DNA of 64,000 nucleotides from Vibrio sp. S9_S30 (GCF_014694455.1 NZ_JAAUWT010000001.1:124001-188000); one strand, 5' to 3'. Shown: positions 1-12,004, counted from the first letter of the stretch. The notes: generated by a model from the letters alone, not told the origin. Numbers and translations are program-made.

Positions 1-864
1 ATCCATCATCGCATGAATGAACCCGTCACGTATCAACTGACCTTGCTTTCCATATTTGCCGCTGAGAGGCAATACTAGCCCAGTATTCTTGGGCTTGATG
101 ATCTCTAAGGCGAGAATGGCTTGGATGTCATCAGGTGTATAAACGTTAGCTGGATGTTCTGGATTTGCCTCAAACCAAGCTGCTAACGTATTTTTGAGTT
201 GAGCTGGGTTACCCGAGATGGTTTTCATATAAACAGCAAGTTGAAGCCAGCCTTGTAATTCAGCTTCCCCTTCTTCTGCTTTTAAAGACGTAATATCGTA
301 CTCAGAGTAAGTGTTCAGATTGAGCCAAATATTCTTATGGTTTTGAGTCTGTGCATCTTGAGGCAAATACAGATTTGCTGCGATGTACTCGCGACTCGCA
401 TTTAAATGATCCGATAGCAATTCAAATAATTGTGCTCGAAATTCATGGTACTCGACCCACTGAGCATTGCTTAACTCCCACCAAGGCTGATAATTCAGGT
501 TCTGTAGAGCGGATTGAACGTTGCCAGTGCGAAAGAGCCATTGCGCTTGGGATATTTGCCATTCAGCCATCTGAACAGGTGATAAAGCTTGCTTAGAGAG
601 ACGTTTTACTAAATGATCGGCTCTGACCAGATCATTTTCCTGCAACGCTGCTTTTAATGCCATGATCAGTAGATCATTTTGAATGCCACCTTTCGCTATA
701 TCGGCTTGCATGACATAGGCTTGTGCACTTTGCGTAGGATCTTGCGTAACGTCAATATTCACCGGTGTTTGTGAAGTTGTCGAACACGCTGCTAAAGTCA
801 CTGCCAAGGCGATAGGGGTCAGAAGGCGTGGTACACTAAATTTATTCGGGTGCTTCATAGCCAT
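1..864 (-). CDS. lpoA: Penicillin-binding protein activator LpoA, 5' part (3' end outside window)
   Basis: Outer-membrane lipoprotein that reaches through the periplasm to activate the peptidoglycan synthase PBP1a. The reading frame is open from ATG 864 to the window edge (288 codons). It starts MAMKHPNKFS, followed by a hydrophobic stretch and the lipobox LAAC, so it is lipidated at that Cys. The rest of the N-terminal part is helical and TPR-like. The last visible residues (GLVLPLSGKYGKQGQLIRDG) match the start of the C-terminal domain with a periplasmic-binding-protein fold. A second in-frame ATG lies two codons downstream. It is divergent from rsmI, the usual gammaproteobacterial arrangement. 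The stop codon and roughly half the protein are missing because the window begins here. Confidence 0.93.
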   Translation of the reverse strand, partial: MAMKHPNKFSVPRLLTPIALAVTLAACSTTSQTPVNIDVTQDPTQSAQAYVMQADIAKGGIQNDLLIMALKAALQENDLVRADHLVKRLSKQALSPVQMAEWQISQAQWLFRTGNVQSALQNLNYQPWWELSNAQWVEYHEFRAQLFELLSDHLNASREYIAANLYLPQDAQTQNHKNIWLNLNTYSEYDITSLKAEEGEAELQGWLQLAVYMKTISGNPAQLKNTLAAWFEANPEHPANVYTPDDIQAILALEIIKPKNTGLVLPLSGKYGKQGQLIRDGFIHAMMD

Positions 865-926
865 GAGTTCTTGTTAAACAAATACAAAATTGTCTCTATA
901 TTAATCGTTGAAGTGATGGTAAACAA

Positions 927-1790
927 ATGACAGACAACAATTCTTCCCCGTCTGAGGTCTCAACTCTCTATATTGTTCCCACCCCAATCGGAAATTTGGG
1001 CGATATTACGCAGCGAGCAATAGAAGTATTATCCAGCGTGGATCTTATCGCGGCTGAAGATACTCGCCATACAGGCAGGTTACTTTCCCACTTTAATATA
1101 TCGACGAAAACATTCGCTCTGCATGATCACAATGAACAGCAAAAAGCGCAAGTATTGGTTGATAGACTGCAACAAGGGCTTTCTATTGCTCTGGTTTCCG
1201 ATGCAGGAACGCCATTAATCAGTGATCCAGGGTATCACCTAGTGAATCAATGTCGTCAGGCGGGGGTCAAAGTTGTGCCATTACCTGGTGCGTGTGCTGT
1301 GGTGACCGCATTGAGCGCAGCGGGGCTGCCATCCGATAGATTCAGCTTTGAAGGTTTTCTTCCGCCAAAAAGCAAAGGTCGAAAAGATAAATTTCTTGAA
1401 ATTGCTAAGGTTGAGCGTACCTGTATTTTTTATGAGTCTCCACACCGCATCATGGATTCTCTCAAAGATATGCTGGAGATCCTTGGGGCTGATAGAGAAG
1501 TGGTTCTTGCTCGGGAGCTGACCAAAACGTATGAGACGATTCAAGGGATGCCACTGGGGGATCTCATTTCTTGGATTGAAGAGGATGACAACCGTAAAAA
1601 AGGTGAAATGGTGCTGCTTATCCACGGTTATCGAGAGCAAGTCACGGAAGCGATCCCAGAAGAGGTGACTCGCACGTTGAGTATTTTAACCAAAGAATTA
1701 CCACTTAAAAAAGCGGCAGCGATGACAGCGGAAATATACAATCTCAAAAAAAATGCATTGTATAAATGGGGACTAGAGCATTTAGATTGA
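927..1790 (+). CDS. rsmI: 16S rRNA (cytidine-1402-2'-O)-methyltransferase RsmI
   Basis: SAM-dependent methyltransferase that 2'-O-methylates C1402 in the decoding centre of 16S rRNA. At 287 aa it has the usual length. The N-terminal [16 protein letters not shown] and the following [12 protein letters not shown] are characteristic of the tetrapyrrole-methylase fold as used by RsmI. The [12 protein letters not shown] motif and the FYESPHRI segment are also family hallmarks. It lies 62 bp from divergent lpoA and is followed by the rnpB promoter, so it is probably monocistronic. Confidence 0.97.
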   Translation: MTDNNSSPSEVSTLYIVPTPIGNLGDITQRAIEVLSSVDLIAAEDTRHTGRLLSHFNISTKTFALHDHNEQQKAQVLVDRLQQGLSIALVSDAGTPLISDPGYHLVNQCRQAGVKVVPLPGACAVVTALSAAGLPSDRFSFEGFLPPKSKGRKDKFLEIAKVERTCIFYESPHRIMDSLKDMLEILGADREVVLARELTKTYETIQGMPLGDLISWIEEDDNRKKGEMVLLIHGYREQVTEAIPEEVTRTLSILTKELPLKKAAAMTAEIYNLKKNALYKWGLEHLD

Positions 1791-1859
1791 GGACAACGAA
1801 GCATTTGAGTGAGTTTTATACGATTTACATGAAAAATATCGTTAAGGCTAGTGAGCCCC

Positions 1860-1888
1860 TAGACAGTAGGCGTCTATCTCTATACAAT
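1860..1888 (+). promoter_or_regulatory. rnpB promoter
   Basis: A -35 hexamer TAGACA (1860-1865) and a -10 hexamer TACAAT (1883-1888) are each one mismatch from consensus and are separated by 17 bp. A start near 1895 would fall at the 5' end of the RNase P RNA. Hexamers and spacing are seen directly; the start site is inferred. Confidence 0.75.
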
Positions 1889-1896
1889 CCGCGGTC

Positions 1897-2290
<394 letters not shown>

Positions 2291-2294
2291 TCAG

Positions 2295-2332
2295 AACCCA
2301 TCATTACTTTACTAAGTAATGATGGGTTTTTT
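2295..2332 (+). terminator. Rho-independent terminator of rnpB
   Basis: A perfect 14-bp stem, AACCCATCATTACT (2295-2308) with AGTAATGATGGGTT (2315-2328), and a 6-nt loop run into six T residues (2327-2332). Confidence 0.92.
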
Positions 2333-2485
2333 GCTATTTATTGACGTATTTCTGGTGAGAGTGGCTAAACTCGTCGAGACTGAGATACAAAAGCTAACAA
2401 AATAAGATTAAGTACTGGCAGCCTAGGTCTAAATCAGTACACTAAACCCTTGCTTTATTTTCGCCATTCGGCACAAGAGAAAACC

Positions 2486-3436
2486 ATGACAGAGACATTT
2501 CAGCACATTTCCGTTTTACTAAATGAATCCATTGATGGCTTGGCGATTAAACCCGACGGTATTTATATAGACGGCACATTTGGTCGTGGTGGTCATAGCC
2601 GAACCATTCTTTCTAAGTTAGGGGAAAAGGGTCGCCTGTATAGTATTGATCGCGATCCGACGGCGATTGCTGAAGCTGAAAAAATTAACGATCCTCGCTT
2701 TACCATTGTTCATGGTCCATTTTCAGGCATTGCAGAATATGCCGAGCGCTATGAACTGGTTGGTAAAGTGGATGGTGTCCTTCTCGATTTGGGTGTGTCT
2801 TCACCACAATTGGATGACGCAGAGCGTGGTTTTAGTTTCATGAAAGACGGACCATTGGATATGAGAATGGATCCAACATCAGGTATTCCTGTCTCAGAGT
2901 GGCTAAAAGATGCGGATTTAGATGACATTACGTGGGTCATTCGCGAGTTTGGTGAAGATAAGCACGCTAGGCGAATTGCTAAAGCTATTGTTGCCTATCG
3001 TGAAAATGACGAAAATGAACCAATGACTCGTACTGGTCAGTTAGCCAAGCTGATTGCCGATGCGGCACCGAAAAACTTCAAAGAGAAAAAGCATCCAGCG
3101 ACTCGCAGTTTCCAAGCTTTTCGCATTTACATCAATAGTGAACTGGAAGAAATAGAGACCGCATTGAAAGGGGCGGCTGAGATTCTAGCGGCACAAGGGC
3201 GCCTTTCTGTCATCAGCTTCCATTCTTTGGAAGATCGCATGGTGAAGCGTTTTATGAGAAAAGAGAGCAAGGGACCTGAAGTTCCACATGGTATTCCGAT
3301 GACTGAAGATCAAATCAAGGCGTTGGGCAGTGCACGAATGAAAACAGTCAGCAAGGCCATTAAGCCTTCCAAGCAAGAAGTGGATGAAAACAACCGATCG
3401 CGCAGCTCAGTATTAAGGATCGCGGAAAAACTTTAA
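2486..3436 (+). CDS. rsmH: 16S rRNA (cytosine-1402-N4)-methyltransferase RsmH
   Basis: Methylates N4 of C1402 in 16S rRNA, the same nucleotide modified by RsmI. The ATG at 2486 ([18 protein letters not shown]) follows AAGAGA and gives 316 aa, the family length; the frame is open further upstream, but those 12 codons do not look like protein. The SAM-binding motif [15 protein letters not shown] is near the N-terminus, and the C-terminus has the typical [15 protein letters not shown]. It is the first gene of the dcw cluster. No mraZ lies between the rnpB terminator and this gene. The stop overlaps the ftsL start (TAATG). Confidence 0.97.
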   Translation: MTETFQHISVLLNESIDGLAIKPDGIYIDGTFGRGGHSRTILSKLGEKGRLYSIDRDPTAIAEAEKINDPRFTIVHGPFSGIAEYAERYELVGKVDGVLLDLGVSSPQLDDAERGFSFMKDGPLDMRMDPTSGIPVSEWLKDADLDDITWVIREFGEDKHARRIAKAIVAYRENDENEPMTRTGQLAKLIADAAPKNFKEKKHPATRSFQAFRIYINSELEEIETALKGAAEILAAQGRLSVISFHSLEDRMVKRFMRKESKGPEVPHGIPMTEDQIKALGSARMKTVSKAIKPSKQEVDENNRSRSSVLRIAEKL

Positions 3437-3762
3437 TGCCAAGCACCAAGGATGTTTCCCCTAATCTCGCCAAACTCATTTTGATCGACATTGTTACCGT
3501 CGGACGAGTTCCTGCGACACTTCTATTGCTGGCGTTTGCTTCTGCAATGTGGGTCGTGCATACCACTCATGATACAAGAGCGGCTATTAACCAGCGTGAT
3601 AGTGAACTGGTTGAAAGGGATCGCTTAGATAACGAATGGCGAAACTTGATACTGGAAGAAAATGCGTTGGCAGAGCACAGCCGAGTACAAGAAGTGGCTC
3701 AGAAAGAGTTAGACATGAAGCGTCCTGATGCCGACAAAGAGGTGATAGTTTCTTTCCAATGA
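3436..3762 (+). CDS. ftsL: Cell division protein FtsL
   Basis: Small bitopic membrane protein of the divisome that forms the FtsQLB complex and activates FtsWI. At 108 aa it has a short cytoplasmic N-terminus, one membrane span at about residues 24-44 (RVPATLLLLAFASAMWVV), and a periplasmic leucine-zipper-like coiled coil (ERDRLDNEWRNLILEENALA). Its start overlaps the rsmH stop by one base and its stop overlaps the ftsI start (ATGA), indicating translational coupling. Confidence 0.95.
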   Translation: MPSTKDVSPNLAKLILIDIVTVGRVPATLLLLAFASAMWVVHTTHDTRAAINQRDSELVERDRLDNEWRNLILEENALAEHSRVQEVAQKELDMKRPDADKEVIVSFQ

Positions 3763-5486
3763 GTCAGTCCAAATCCACGTCGAACACAAGAAAGCAACCA
3801 AAAAAGGAAACGCCAGTTCTTATCCGTTGGCGTTTTGTTGTTGTGCTTGGATTGGTTGTTTGTGTCATGGGCGCATTGTTGGTGAGACTCGCTTACATTC
3901 AGGTTATCGAGCCAGACAACCTCATTAAACAAGGTGATTTACGCTCTGTTCGTGTTAAGGCGTTACCGTCCGCTCGGGGGATTATTTCCGATCGGAATGG
4001 GGAACAACTTGCCGTCTCTGTTCCAGTGGAAGCCGTTTGGGCGGATCCTGTTACCATATTCAAAGAATCCGGTCTTGAACCGAAAGAGCGTTGGTATGCA
4101 TTAGCCGATGTGCTTGGAATGGATCGTCAAAAGCTTATAGATCGGATCAACAAGAATAAGTCTCGCCGTTTTATCTATCTTCAACGCCAAGTCAGCCCTG
4201 CGATGGCAAATTACATTCGAGAATTAAAATTGTTGGGTGTAGGGCTAAAGCAAGAATCTAGGCGCTACTACCCTTCTGGTGAAGTCAGTGCTCACCTAAT
4301 TGGAGTAACAGGCATTGATGACCATGGACTCGAAGGTATAGAACGATCGTACGACAAATGGCTCATGGGAGAGGCTGGAAAACGCACTATTCGAAAAGAT
4401 CGCTTTGGGCGCGTGGTTGAACATATTTCTCTTGAAGAAAGAGAAGAAGGACAGCCTCTTCAGCTTACTATTGATCAAAGATTGCAATCCATTGCTTACC
4501 GAGCAATGAAACAAGCGGTTGCCGATCACAATGCAACGTCGGCTTCAGCGGTGCTTCTCGATGTCAAAACGGGAGAGGTGCTGGCGATGGTCAATGCACC
4601 ATCTTATAACCCAAACAACCGTTCTCAACGACAAAGTTTTCGAATGAGAAATCGAACCATTACAGATGCGTTCGAGCCGGGTTCGACAGTGAAGCCTTTT
4701 GTTGTGTTGGCGGCTCTGGAAAATGGTGTCGCTGATGAAAACACAGAAATTGATACGGGCAATGGCATTCTACAAATTGGTGGAAGCCGAGTCAGGGATG
4801 TGTCGAAGGTTGGAAAAGCCGATCTCACCACGATATTGAAAAAATCGAGTAATATCGGTGTCGCTAAGTTAGCACTCGCAATGCCAGTTGAGGCATTGCT
4901 GGGCATGTACAGCTCCGTGGGGTTTGGTGAAGTCAGTGGTTTAAACCTTGTCGGTGAAACCACTGGGATATTCCCGTCGCGACGTCGCTGGTCTCAGTTT
5001 GAAATTGCCACACTGTCGTTCGGTTATGGGGTATCGGTTTCCCCTATTCAATTGGCGCATGCTTACGCGACGTTGGGCAACTATGGTATGTATCGACCTT
5101 TACATATCGTGAAAAACAACAAGCATGATGTTTTCAAACAAGTGATCGATGAGCGCAACGTCAGATTGGTGTTGAATATGATGGAAAAGGTCACCCAAAA
5201 AGGAGGCAGTGCCACACGTGCTGCTGTTCCGGGGTATCGGATTGCTGCCAAGACGGGGACGTCCCGTAAAGCAACGGCAGGTGGTTACAGTGACGAATAT
5301 TTCGCTTATACAGCCGGCATTGCACCAGTAAGCGATCCTCGGTTGGCATTGGTTGTCGTTGTCAATGAGCCGCAAGGTGACCAATATTATGGTGGCACAG
5401 TTGCTGCGCCTGTATTTTCTGAAATCATGAAAGGTGCACTACAAATTCTCAATGTTGCACCAGATGAAAACCCGTTTTCGGAATAA
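3759..5486 (+). CDS. ftsI: Peptidoglycan D,D-transpeptidase FtsI (PBP3)
   Basis: Septal class B penicillin-binding protein that crosslinks new peptidoglycan with FtsW. It has 575 aa. A positively charged cytoplasmic tail precedes one membrane anchor at about residues 23-45, then the pedestal domain and the transpeptidase domain. The three catalytic motifs are intact: STVK (Ser309, Lys312), SSN (363-365) and KTG (498-500). It starts inside the end of ftsL and is followed after 34 bp by murE. Confidence 0.98.
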   Translation: MSQSKSTSNTRKQPKKETPVLIRWRFVVVLGLVVCVMGALLVRLAYIQVIEPDNLIKQGDLRSVRVKALPSARGIISDRNGEQLAVSVPVEAVWADPVTIFKESGLEPKERWYALADVLGMDRQKLIDRINKNKSRRFIYLQRQVSPAMANYIRELKLLGVGLKQESRRYYPSGEVSAHLIGVTGIDDHGLEGIERSYDKWLMGEAGKRTIRKDRFGRVVEHISLEEREEGQPLQLTIDQRLQSIAYRAMKQAVADHNATSASAVLLDVKTGEVLAMVNAPSYNPNNRSQRQSFRMRNRTITDAFEPGSTVKPFVVLAALENGVADENTEIDTGNGILQIGGSRVRDVSKVGKADLTTILKKSSNIGVAKLALAMPVEALLGMYSSVGFGEVSGLNLVGETTGIFPSRRRWSQFEIATLSFGYGVSVSPIQLAHAYATLGNYGMYRPLHIVKNNKHDVFKQVIDERNVRLVLNMMEKVTQKGGSATRAAVPGYRIAAKTGTSRKATAGGYSDEYFAYTAGIAPVSDPRLALVVVVNEPQGDQYYGGTVAAPVFSEIMKGALQILNVAPDENPFSE

Positions 5487-5520
5487 TAGAATCTCTAAAG
5501 AATAGATAAGGGGAAATGGC

Positions 5521-6999
5521 GTGCATAATTTAGCTTCTCTGATTCGTCCATGGACAGATGCAAATATTCCCGAAGCATTGAATGTTCGTATTGCAAAGCT
5601 AGTATTGGATAGTCGGAAAGTGCAGCCTGGTGACGTTTTTATCGCACTTTCAGGTCACGCTATTAATGGGCATGACTTTATTCCCTCCGCCATTAATGGC
5701 GGCGCTGCTGCGGTGCTTGCTCAAGCTACTGAGGCGCATCCACATGGCAGTTATGAAGTCCAAAACGGTGTGTTGATTTTTTATCTCAGTGATTTGCCTA
5801 TGATCCTATCGGCGCTTTCTTTGCGAGCGTATGGGGAGATCGATGTAAAACTCATCGGGGTCACCGGTACCAATGGAAAAACCACCATTACGCAAATCAT
5901 CGCTCAATGGATCGAATTGGTTGGAAAAAAAGCCGCAGTAATGGGGACGGCAGGTAATGGTTTTCTCCACGCTATCAAGCCTGCGGTGAATACCACGGGA
6001 AGTGCCATTGAGGTGGTCGAAACTTTATCCAGCCTAAGACAGCAAGGCGCAGAACACGCTGCCATTGAAGTGTCTTCTCATGGTTTGATTCAAGGGAGAG
6101 TCAAGGCACTGACTTTTGCGGTGGGGGTGTTTACCAACTTGAGCCGTGATCATCTCGACTATCATGAAACCATGAAGTCTTATGCTGATGCGAAATTCAC
6201 TTTATTTCGAGACCATGATTGTCGTAAAGCCGTGATCAACGTTGATGATTCCGTTGGGGCACAATGGATTCAACGTTTAGACTCGCCTTTAGCTGTTTCT
6301 TTAGAGTCAAATCCAAAGACAGAAAAGTCTCTTTATGCCACTGACGTGAAATACGGTGCCCAGGGTATTGAACTCTCATTCGATGGTCATTGGGGCATCG
6401 GTAAACTTTCCGTTCCTCTGATTGGTGCGTTTAACGCGAGCAATATACTGCTTGCGTTTGGTTCTTTGTTGGAAATGGGCTTTGAAAAAAAAGCGTTGAT
6501 AGAATCGGCGCCTAGGCTTTCGCCTGTTATTGGGCGCATGGAGATCTTTCAAAGAAGTGGGAAAGCCAAAGTTGTTGTGGATTACGCCCATACACCCGAT
6601 GCATTAGAAAAAGCATTATCGGCATTGCGTGTCCATTGCGAAGGGAAACTTTGGGTTATCTTTGGGTGTGGTGGTGACCGAGACACTGGTAAGCGCCCGA
6701 TGATGGCGGAAATAGCAGAAAGGCTAGCCGATCATACGATCCTGACAGACGATAACCCAAGAAGTGAATCGCCTGAGTTAATCATTAAACATATCCTTGA
6801 AGGCATTAAACAGCCAGATAAGGTGGTTATCAAACATGATCGATTTGATGCCTGTTCGTACGCTCTGCGTAATGCATCTGAGCATGACATCATCTTATTG
6901 GCAGGCAAAGGGCATGAAGACTACCAGGTTTTGGCTGATAAAACCGTGTACTACTCCGATAGAGAAACCGCAGAGCAATTATTAGGAATTATGGGATGA
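5521..6999 (+). CDS. murE: UDP-MurNAc-L-Ala-D-Glu:meso-diaminopimelate ligase MurE
   Basis: ATP-dependent Mur ligase that adds meso-diaminopimelate to the wall precursor in the cytoplasm. It has 492 aa. The start is GTG at 5521, with AAGGGGA just upstream. The P-loop GTNGKTT begins at residue 116 and the substrate-determining DNPR motif is at 411-414, which marks the DAP-adding rather than the lysine-adding form. Its last codons overlap the murF start (ATGA). The DAP it uses comes from the pathway that includes dapB in this window. Confidence 0.98.
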   Translation: MHNLASLIRPWTDANIPEALNVRIAKLVLDSRKVQPGDVFIALSGHAINGHDFIPSAINGGAAAVLAQATEAHPHGSYEVQNGVLIFYLSDLPMILSALSLRAYGEIDVKLIGVTGTNGKTTITQIIAQWIELVGKKAAVMGTAGNGFLHAIKPAVNTTGSAIEVVETLSSLRQQGAEHAAIEVSSHGLIQGRVKALTFAVGVFTNLSRDHLDYHETMKSYADAKFTLFRDHDCRKAVINVDDSVGAQWIQRLDSPLAVSLESNPKTEKSLYATDVKYGAQGIELSFDGHWGIGKLSVPLIGAFNASNILLAFGSLLEMGFEKKALIESAPRLSPVIGRMEIFQRSGKAKVVVDYAHTPDALEKALSALRVHCEGKLWVIFGCGGDRDTGKRPMMAEIAERLADHTILTDDNPRSESPELIIKHILEGIKQPDKVVIKHDRFDACSYALRNASEHDIILLAGKGHEDYQVLADKTVYYSDRETAEQLLGIMG

Positions 7000-8354
7000 T
7001 CAGTTTTTCTCTTTCTCAAGCGACTCACATTCTTGAAGGGACATTAAAGGGGGACGATGTTCAGATACAGTCCGTCTCAACCGATACGCGCACCATTGAA
7101 GAATCTGCACTGTTTATTGCCATTGTGGGTGAGCGTTTTGATGCCCATGATTTTTGCCAGCAGGCGGTAGATAAGGGCGCGAAAGCGCTTTTAGTCGAAC
7201 GCGAGCTTCCCATTGCTGTCCCACAAATCATTGTAGAAAATACAACAAAAGCACTTGGCGCTCTCGGTTCTTGGGTGCATAAGCAAAGCGAAAGCTTGAC
7301 CATTGCTCTGACTGGGAGCTGTGGAAAGACAACCGTTAAAGAGATGGTCAGTGCCGTGTTGCGACAAAAAGGTCGTGTGTTGGCGACGCTTGGCAACTTC
7401 AATAATGAGTTTGGTGTGCCTTTAACATTGCTTCGATCCGAAAAGAAACATGATTATGCCGTCATTGAGTTGGGTGCGAATCATGTCGGAGAAATCGCTT
7501 ACACCACTTGCTTAGTAAAACCGGAAATCGCGTTAGTGAATAATGTCGCGGCTGCACACCTTGAAGGTTTTGGCTCTATGGATGGGGTTAAGCAAGCGAA
7601 AGGTGAAATTTTTCAAGGGCTATCCGAGAAGGGGATCGCAGTTGTCAATAATGACAGTAATGGTTTGGCATTTTGGACGAACACATTAAGCGATAAGCAA
7701 GTCGTTACGTTTTCTGCCACCGATTCCAGTGCTGATTTTTTCGCACAAGATATCAAGGTATCGGAAGAAGGGTTTCCCTCTTTTACCCTGTGTACGCCGC
7801 TTGGAAGCATACCTGTGAGCTTGACTTTAGTGGGTGAACATAATGTTGCCAATGCCGTCGCGGCAGCAGCGCTTGGGCAAAACGCTGGCGCTACGTTGAC
7901 AGAAATACAATCTGGGCTGGCTAACATGACAAATGTCTCGGGTCGAGTGGAGGTGATCAAGCTCAATGAACATGTTCGCCTTATCGATGATAGCTACAAC
8001 GCCAGTGTTCCAGCCATGAAAGCAGCCGCAGATTTGCTGAATCATTATGATGGCGTGCGCTGGTTAATTTTGGGCTTTATGGCGGAATTAGGGGACGAAA
8101 GCCTTGAACTTCACCGTGAAGTCGGACAACATTCGGCACCATTTAATTTTGAATATGTGTTGACCTACGGGAACGACACAAAAGTGATCAGCGAAGAATG
8201 TGGCGGTCAACATTTTGATTCCCACGATGCCATGATCCAATTTATTAAGCAGCAACTAGAAACACAACAAAATCAAATGCACACACTATTGGTCAAAGGG
8301 GCAAACAGCGCCGGAATGAGCAAAGTAGTCGCTGCTTTGAAGGAGATTCAATAA
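6996..8354 (+). CDS. murF: UDP-MurNAc-tripeptide:D-Ala-D-Ala ligase MurF
   Basis: Last cytoplasmic Mur ligase, adding the D-Ala-D-Ala dipeptide to make UDP-MurNAc-pentapeptide. It has 452 aa. The ATP-binding motif [15 protein letters not shown] and the central-domain [13 protein letters not shown] are typical of MurF. The C-terminal domain holds [15 protein letters not shown]. It is coupled to murE by a 4-bp overlap and to mraY by TAATG. The D-Ala-D-Ala ligase (ddl) that supplies its substrate is not encoded in this window. Confidence 0.97.
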   Translation: MISFSLSQATHILEGTLKGDDVQIQSVSTDTRTIEESALFIAIVGERFDAHDFCQQAVDKGAKALLVERELPIAVPQIIVENTTKALGALGSWVHKQSESLTIALTGSCGKTTVKEMVSAVLRQKGRVLATLGNFNNEFGVPLTLLRSEKKHDYAVIELGANHVGEIAYTTCLVKPEIALVNNVAAAHLEGFGSMDGVKQAKGEIFQGLSEKGIAVVNNDSNGLAFWTNTLSDKQVVTFSATDSSADFFAQDIKVSEEGFPSFTLCTPLGSIPVSLTLVGEHNVANAVAAAALGQNAGATLTEIQSGLANMTNVSGRVEVIKLNEHVRLIDDSYNASVPAMKAAADLLNHYDGVRWLILGFMAELGDESLELHREVGQHSAPFNFEYVLTYGNDTKVISEECGGQHFDSHDAMIQFIKQQLETQQNQMHTLLVKGANSAGMSKVVAALKEIQ

Positions 8355-9436
8355 TGATTATTTGGCTTGCAGAGTTACTTCAGCCATATTTTTCTTTTTT
8401 TCGATTGTTCGAATACCTGTCTTTTCGTGCCATCCTCAGTGTATTGACCGCTCTGGGTCTTTCATTATGGATGGGACCTCGATTGATTGAGCGTTTGCAA
8501 ATGCTGCAAATCGGTCAAGTGGTTCGCAATGACGGTCCAGAATCTCACTTTAGTAAGCGTGGTACTCCCACCATGGGAGGGCTGATGATTCTATCCTCTA
8601 TTGCGATCACGGTGTTTCTTTGGGCTGATTTATCGAACCCCTATGTCTGGGCAGTCATGGCCGTTTTATTGGGATATGGCGCTGTAGGGTTTGTTGATGA
8701 CTACCGTAAAGTTGTGCGCAAAAATACCGATGGCCTCATTGCTCGCTGGAAATATTTCTGGCAATCCAGTATTGCGCTTGTTGTCGCGTTTGCGCTTTAT
8801 GTGCATGGTAAGGACACGGCTGCGACTCAATTGGTGGTGCCATTCTTTAAAGATGTCATGCCTCAACTGGGGTTGTTGTACATTGTCTTCACGTATTTTG
8901 TGATTGTCGGCACCAGTAATGCAGTGAACTTAACGGATGGGCTAGATGGTCTTGCGATTATGCCAACGGTTATGGTGGCCGCTGGTTTTGCTGTTATTGC
9001 GTGGGCAACGGGGAACGTGAATTTTGCCGCCTACCTGCATATCCCTCATATCCCTTACACCAGCGAACTGGTGGTTGTGTGTACCGCGATTGTTGGTGCT
9101 GGTATGGGCTTTTTGTGGTTCAACACTTACCCAGCTCAAGTTTTCATGGGTGATGTGGGTTCCCTTGCATTGGGGGGAGCGCTAGGCACCATCGCGGTAT
9201 TAGTGCGCCAAGAGTTGCTGTTGGTGATCATGGGGGGGGTATTCGTCATGGAAACCGTGTCCGTTATCCTTCAAGTGGGCTCATACAAACTTCGCGGTCA
9301 ACGTATATTTCGTATGGCACCGATTCATCACCATTATGAATTAAAAGGTTGGCCTGAGCCTCGTGTGATTGTGCGCTTCTGGATCATCTCTATTATTTTG
9401 GTTCTTATTGGTCTGGCGACTCTGAAGGTACGTTAA
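8354..9436 (+). CDS. mraY: Phospho-MurNAc-pentapeptide translocase MraY
   Basis: Integral membrane enzyme that transfers phospho-MurNAc-pentapeptide to undecaprenyl phosphate, forming lipid I. It has 360 aa with about ten membrane spans. Diagnostic segments are the N-terminal [11 protein letters not shown], the catalytic loops [11 protein letters not shown] and [13 protein letters not shown], and the C-terminal histidine-rich [16 protein letters not shown]. Its start overlaps the murF stop by one base and murD follows three bases after its stop. Confidence 0.98.
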   Translation: MIIWLAELLQPYFSFFRLFEYLSFRAILSVLTALGLSLWMGPRLIERLQMLQIGQVVRNDGPESHFSKRGTPTMGGLMILSSIAITVFLWADLSNPYVWAVMAVLLGYGAVGFVDDYRKVVRKNTDGLIARWKYFWQSSIALVVAFALYVHGKDTAATQLVVPFFKDVMPQLGLLYIVFTYFVIVGTSNAVNLTDGLDGLAIMPTVMVAAGFAVIAWATGNVNFAAYLHIPHIPYTSELVVVCTAIVGAGMGFLWFNTYPAQVFMGDVGSLALGGALGTIAVLVRQELLLVIMGGVFVMETVSVILQVGSYKLRGQRIFRMAPIHHHYELKGWPEPRVIVRFWIISIILVLIGLATLKVR

Positions 9437-9439
9437 TCC

Positions 9440-10783
9440 ATGAATGGAAACCTAAACGAGCATCGTTGGAAAAACGTTCGAGACGTCGTTGTTGTCGGGC
9501 TGGGTATGACTGGTCTCTCTGTCGTCAATCATTTGCTGCGCCAGAAGCCACCTTTGAATGTGAAAGTCATTGATACTCGAGCCAATCCTCCGGGCTTGGA
9601 TAAGTTGAATGAGAATATTGCCGTTCACACAGGAAGTTGGAATGAAAGCTGGCTTCAAAATGCCGATCTCATTGTAGCGAGCCCTGGTATCGCGTTAGCC
9701 ACGCCGGAGCTACAGAGAGCAATTAAGCAAGGTGTGCCTATTGTGGGTGACATTGAATTGTTTGGTTGGGCTGTAACGAAACCCGTTATTGCCATTACTG
9801 GGTCAAATGGCAAAAGCACGGTCACCGATTTAACGGGTGTGATGGCGAATGCGGCAGGCTGTAAAACAAGAGTGGGTGGCAATATTGGGGTGCCCGCATT
9901 GGATTTGCTTGAAGACGATGCCGATCTTTATGTGCTTGAGTTGTCGAGTTTTCAGCTGGAAACGACATCAAATCTGCCATTGGTTGCCGCCGCTTTTTTG
10001 AATCTGACGGAAGACCACATGGATCGGTACGAAGATTTTGCCGCCTATGGCGCAGCTAAACAGCGAATTTTCCTCAATGCCGAAAAAGCCATTGTGAACA
10101 AGCTAGACTCGGCAACCTTCCCAACACTCGATTTTCTTGGTGACATCGTGACGTTTGCCCCCTCCAATGCTGACTATCATTTGAAAACCGTGAATGATGA
10201 TGCTTTTCTTGCAAAAGGCGAGGCACGCTTCGTTTCTGTTTCTTCGTTAAGTCTTGTTGGTCAACATAATAGTATGAATGCCTTAGTGGCCATGGCTCTA
10301 CTTGATGCTGTAGGTGTCGACTATCACCAATCTGCCTATGCTCTTCAAGGTTACACAGGGTTAACGTATCGCTGTCAGGTTGTTGCGCAGTCTCAGGGTA
10401 TTACATGGATAAATGACTCTAAAGCCACCAATGTCGCCAGCACTCTGGCTGCGCTGTCTGGGCTGCAATGTGAAGGAACTCTTCACTTGTTGGTTGGCGG
10501 TGATGGGAAAGGGGCTGATTTTTCTGAACTTGCCCCCGTACTCGCGTCTTTGCCTGTGGTATTACACTGCTATGGCGAAGATGGTGGCGAATTTTTACCC
10601 TTACACCCGTCTGCAGTCCGCTGGGAGACGATGGATGAAGCACTAGCCTGTATTTCGTCCAAATTAGGTGCTGGTGATATTGTTATGTTATCGCCTGCGT
10701 GTGCCAGTTTTGATCAATATCCAAACTTTATGGCACGAGGTGATGCATTTACTCAGCTCGCACAGCGCTACGCGTCTTTGTAA
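9440..10783 (+). CDS. murD: UDP-MurNAc-L-Ala:D-glutamate ligase MurD
   Basis: ATP-dependent ligase adding D-glutamate to UDP-MurNAc-L-Ala. It has 447 aa: an N-terminal Rossmann domain ([14 protein letters not shown]), a central ATPase domain with [13 protein letters not shown], and a C-terminal domain containing [12 protein letters not shown]. It lies 3 bp after mraY and 18 bp before ftsW in the same transcription unit. Confidence 0.97.
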   Translation: MNGNLNEHRWKNVRDVVVVGLGMTGLSVVNHLLRQKPPLNVKVIDTRANPPGLDKLNENIAVHTGSWNESWLQNADLIVASPGIALATPELQRAIKQGVPIVGDIELFGWAVTKPVIAITGSNGKSTVTDLTGVMANAAGCKTRVGGNIGVPALDLLEDDADLYVLELSSFQLETTSNLPLVAAAFLNLTEDHMDRYEDFAAYGAAKQRIFLNAEKAIVNKLDSATFPTLDFLGDIVTFAPSNADYHLKTVNDDAFLAKGEARFVSVSSLSLVGQHNSMNALVAMALLDAVGVDYHQSAYALQGYTGLTYRCQVVAQSQGITWINDSKATNVASTLAALSGLQCEGTLHLLVGGDGKGADFSELAPVLASLPVVLHCYGEDGGEFLPLHPSAVRWETMDEALACISSKLGAGDIVMLSPACASFDQYPNFMARGDAFTQLAQRYASL

Positions 10784-10801
10784 AGGTTAGAGGGAAGGTT
10801 G

Positions 10802-12004
10802 TTGGGACGCTTGATTGAGACATTCTCCGACTGCAAACGCTGGTTGTTTGAACCAGCACCCCAAGTGTTGTTTGATAGACAGCTACTTTGGCTGTCGTTT
10901 GGGCTAATGCTCATCGGTTTGGTTATGGTGACATCCGCCTCTTTCCCCGTGAGCAGCCGTCTTACTGATACCCCCTTTTATTTTATGTATAAACAGCTTG
11001 CGTTCTGCATAGTTGGGCTTGCTGCGGCTTCTGTCGTGGTTCAAATTCCGATGGATCGTTGGTTTCGATACAGCCACATATTATTGGGGATTTGCTTTGT
11101 TCTATTGATTTTCGTACTGGTGGCCGGTAAATCCGTGAATGGTGCGTCTCGTTGGATCCCGCTGGGAGTTTTTAACTTACAACCAGCAGAGTTGACCAAA
11201 TTGGCTCTTTTCATGTTTATGGCGGGCTATTTGGTTCGTAAGCAGGATGAAGTCAGGAAAACGTTCTTTGGTGGTTTTATGAAACCCATCATCGTTTTCG
11301 GCCTTGTCGCATTGTTACTGTTGGGGCAGCCTGATTTGGGCACCGTAATCGTCATGCTGGTCACCATGTTTGGCTTGTTGTTCATTGCAGGTGCCAAATT
11401 ATGGCAGTTTTTAGCACTGATGATGGTTGGGATTGCTGGTGTTGTTGTACTTATATTGGTTGAACCTTATCGAGTACGACGCGTAACGTCTTTTCTAGAC
11501 CCATGGAATGATCCTTTCGGTAGTGGCTATCAGCTGACTCAATCCTTAATGGCTTTTGGTCGAGGTGGTTGGTTTGGTCAGGGATTAGGCAACTCCATCC
11601 AAAAATTAGAATACCTACCAGAAGCGCATACCGACTTTGTTTTCGCGGTCATCGCAGAAGAACTAGGGTTTGTTGGCGTTAGTATTGTACTGATGCTGAT
11701 TTTTGCATTAGTCCTGAAAGCGATATTCATTGGAAAAAAAGCGTTTGAAGCCAAGCAAATGTTTGGTGGGTATTTGGCATTTGGTATAGGGATATGGTTT
11801 GCTTTTCAAACTCTAGTTAACGTCGGTGCCGCTGCTGGTATGGTTCCGACGAAAGGTTTGACTCTGCCGCTTATTAGTTATGGTGGCTCCAGCTTAATAG
11901 TGATGTGTGTCGCGGTGGCGATATTGATGCGGATAGATCACGAGCGGCGACTGTCGCAACAAATGAAAATTTCTGAACATAAGAACTCAAATGAAACAAA
12001 ATAA
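10802..12004 (+). CDS. ftsW: Peptidoglycan glycosyltransferase FtsW
   Basis: SEDS-family polymerase that makes septal glycan strands together with FtsI. About 400 aa with roughly ten membrane spans. SEDS hallmarks include [18 protein letters not shown], the loop [19 protein letters not shown], and [13 protein letters not shown] near the C-terminus. The start is uncertain: only TTG codons are available, at 10799, 10802 and 10811. AGGG at 10791-10794 spaces best to the TTG at 10802, which is chosen here; the longer choice adds one residue. Its end overlaps murG by 14 bp. Confidence 0.95.
   Translation: MGRLIETFSDCKRWLFEPAPQVLFDRQLLWLSFGLMLIGLVMVTSASFPVSSRLTDTPFYFMYKQLAFCIVGLAAASVVVQIPMDRWFRYSHILLGICFVLLIFVLVAGKSVNGASRWIPLGVFNLQPAELTKLALFMFMAGYLVRKQDEVRKTFFGGFMKPIIVFGLVALLLLGQPDLGTVIVMLVTMFGLLFIAGAKLWQFLALMMVGIAGVVVLILVEPYRVRRVTSFLDPWNDPFGSGYQLTQSLMAFGRGGWFGQGLGNSIQKLEYLPEAHTDFVFAVIAEELGFVGVSIVLMLIFALVLKAIFIGKKAFEAKQMFGGYLAFGIGIWFAFQTLVNVGAAAGMVPTKGLTLPLISYGGSSLIVMCVAVAILMRIDHERRLSQQMKISEHKNSNETK

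Noticed and set aside
351..596. 81-codon plus-strand frame
   Set aside because: It is antisense to lpoA, whose reading frame is long, open and recognisable.
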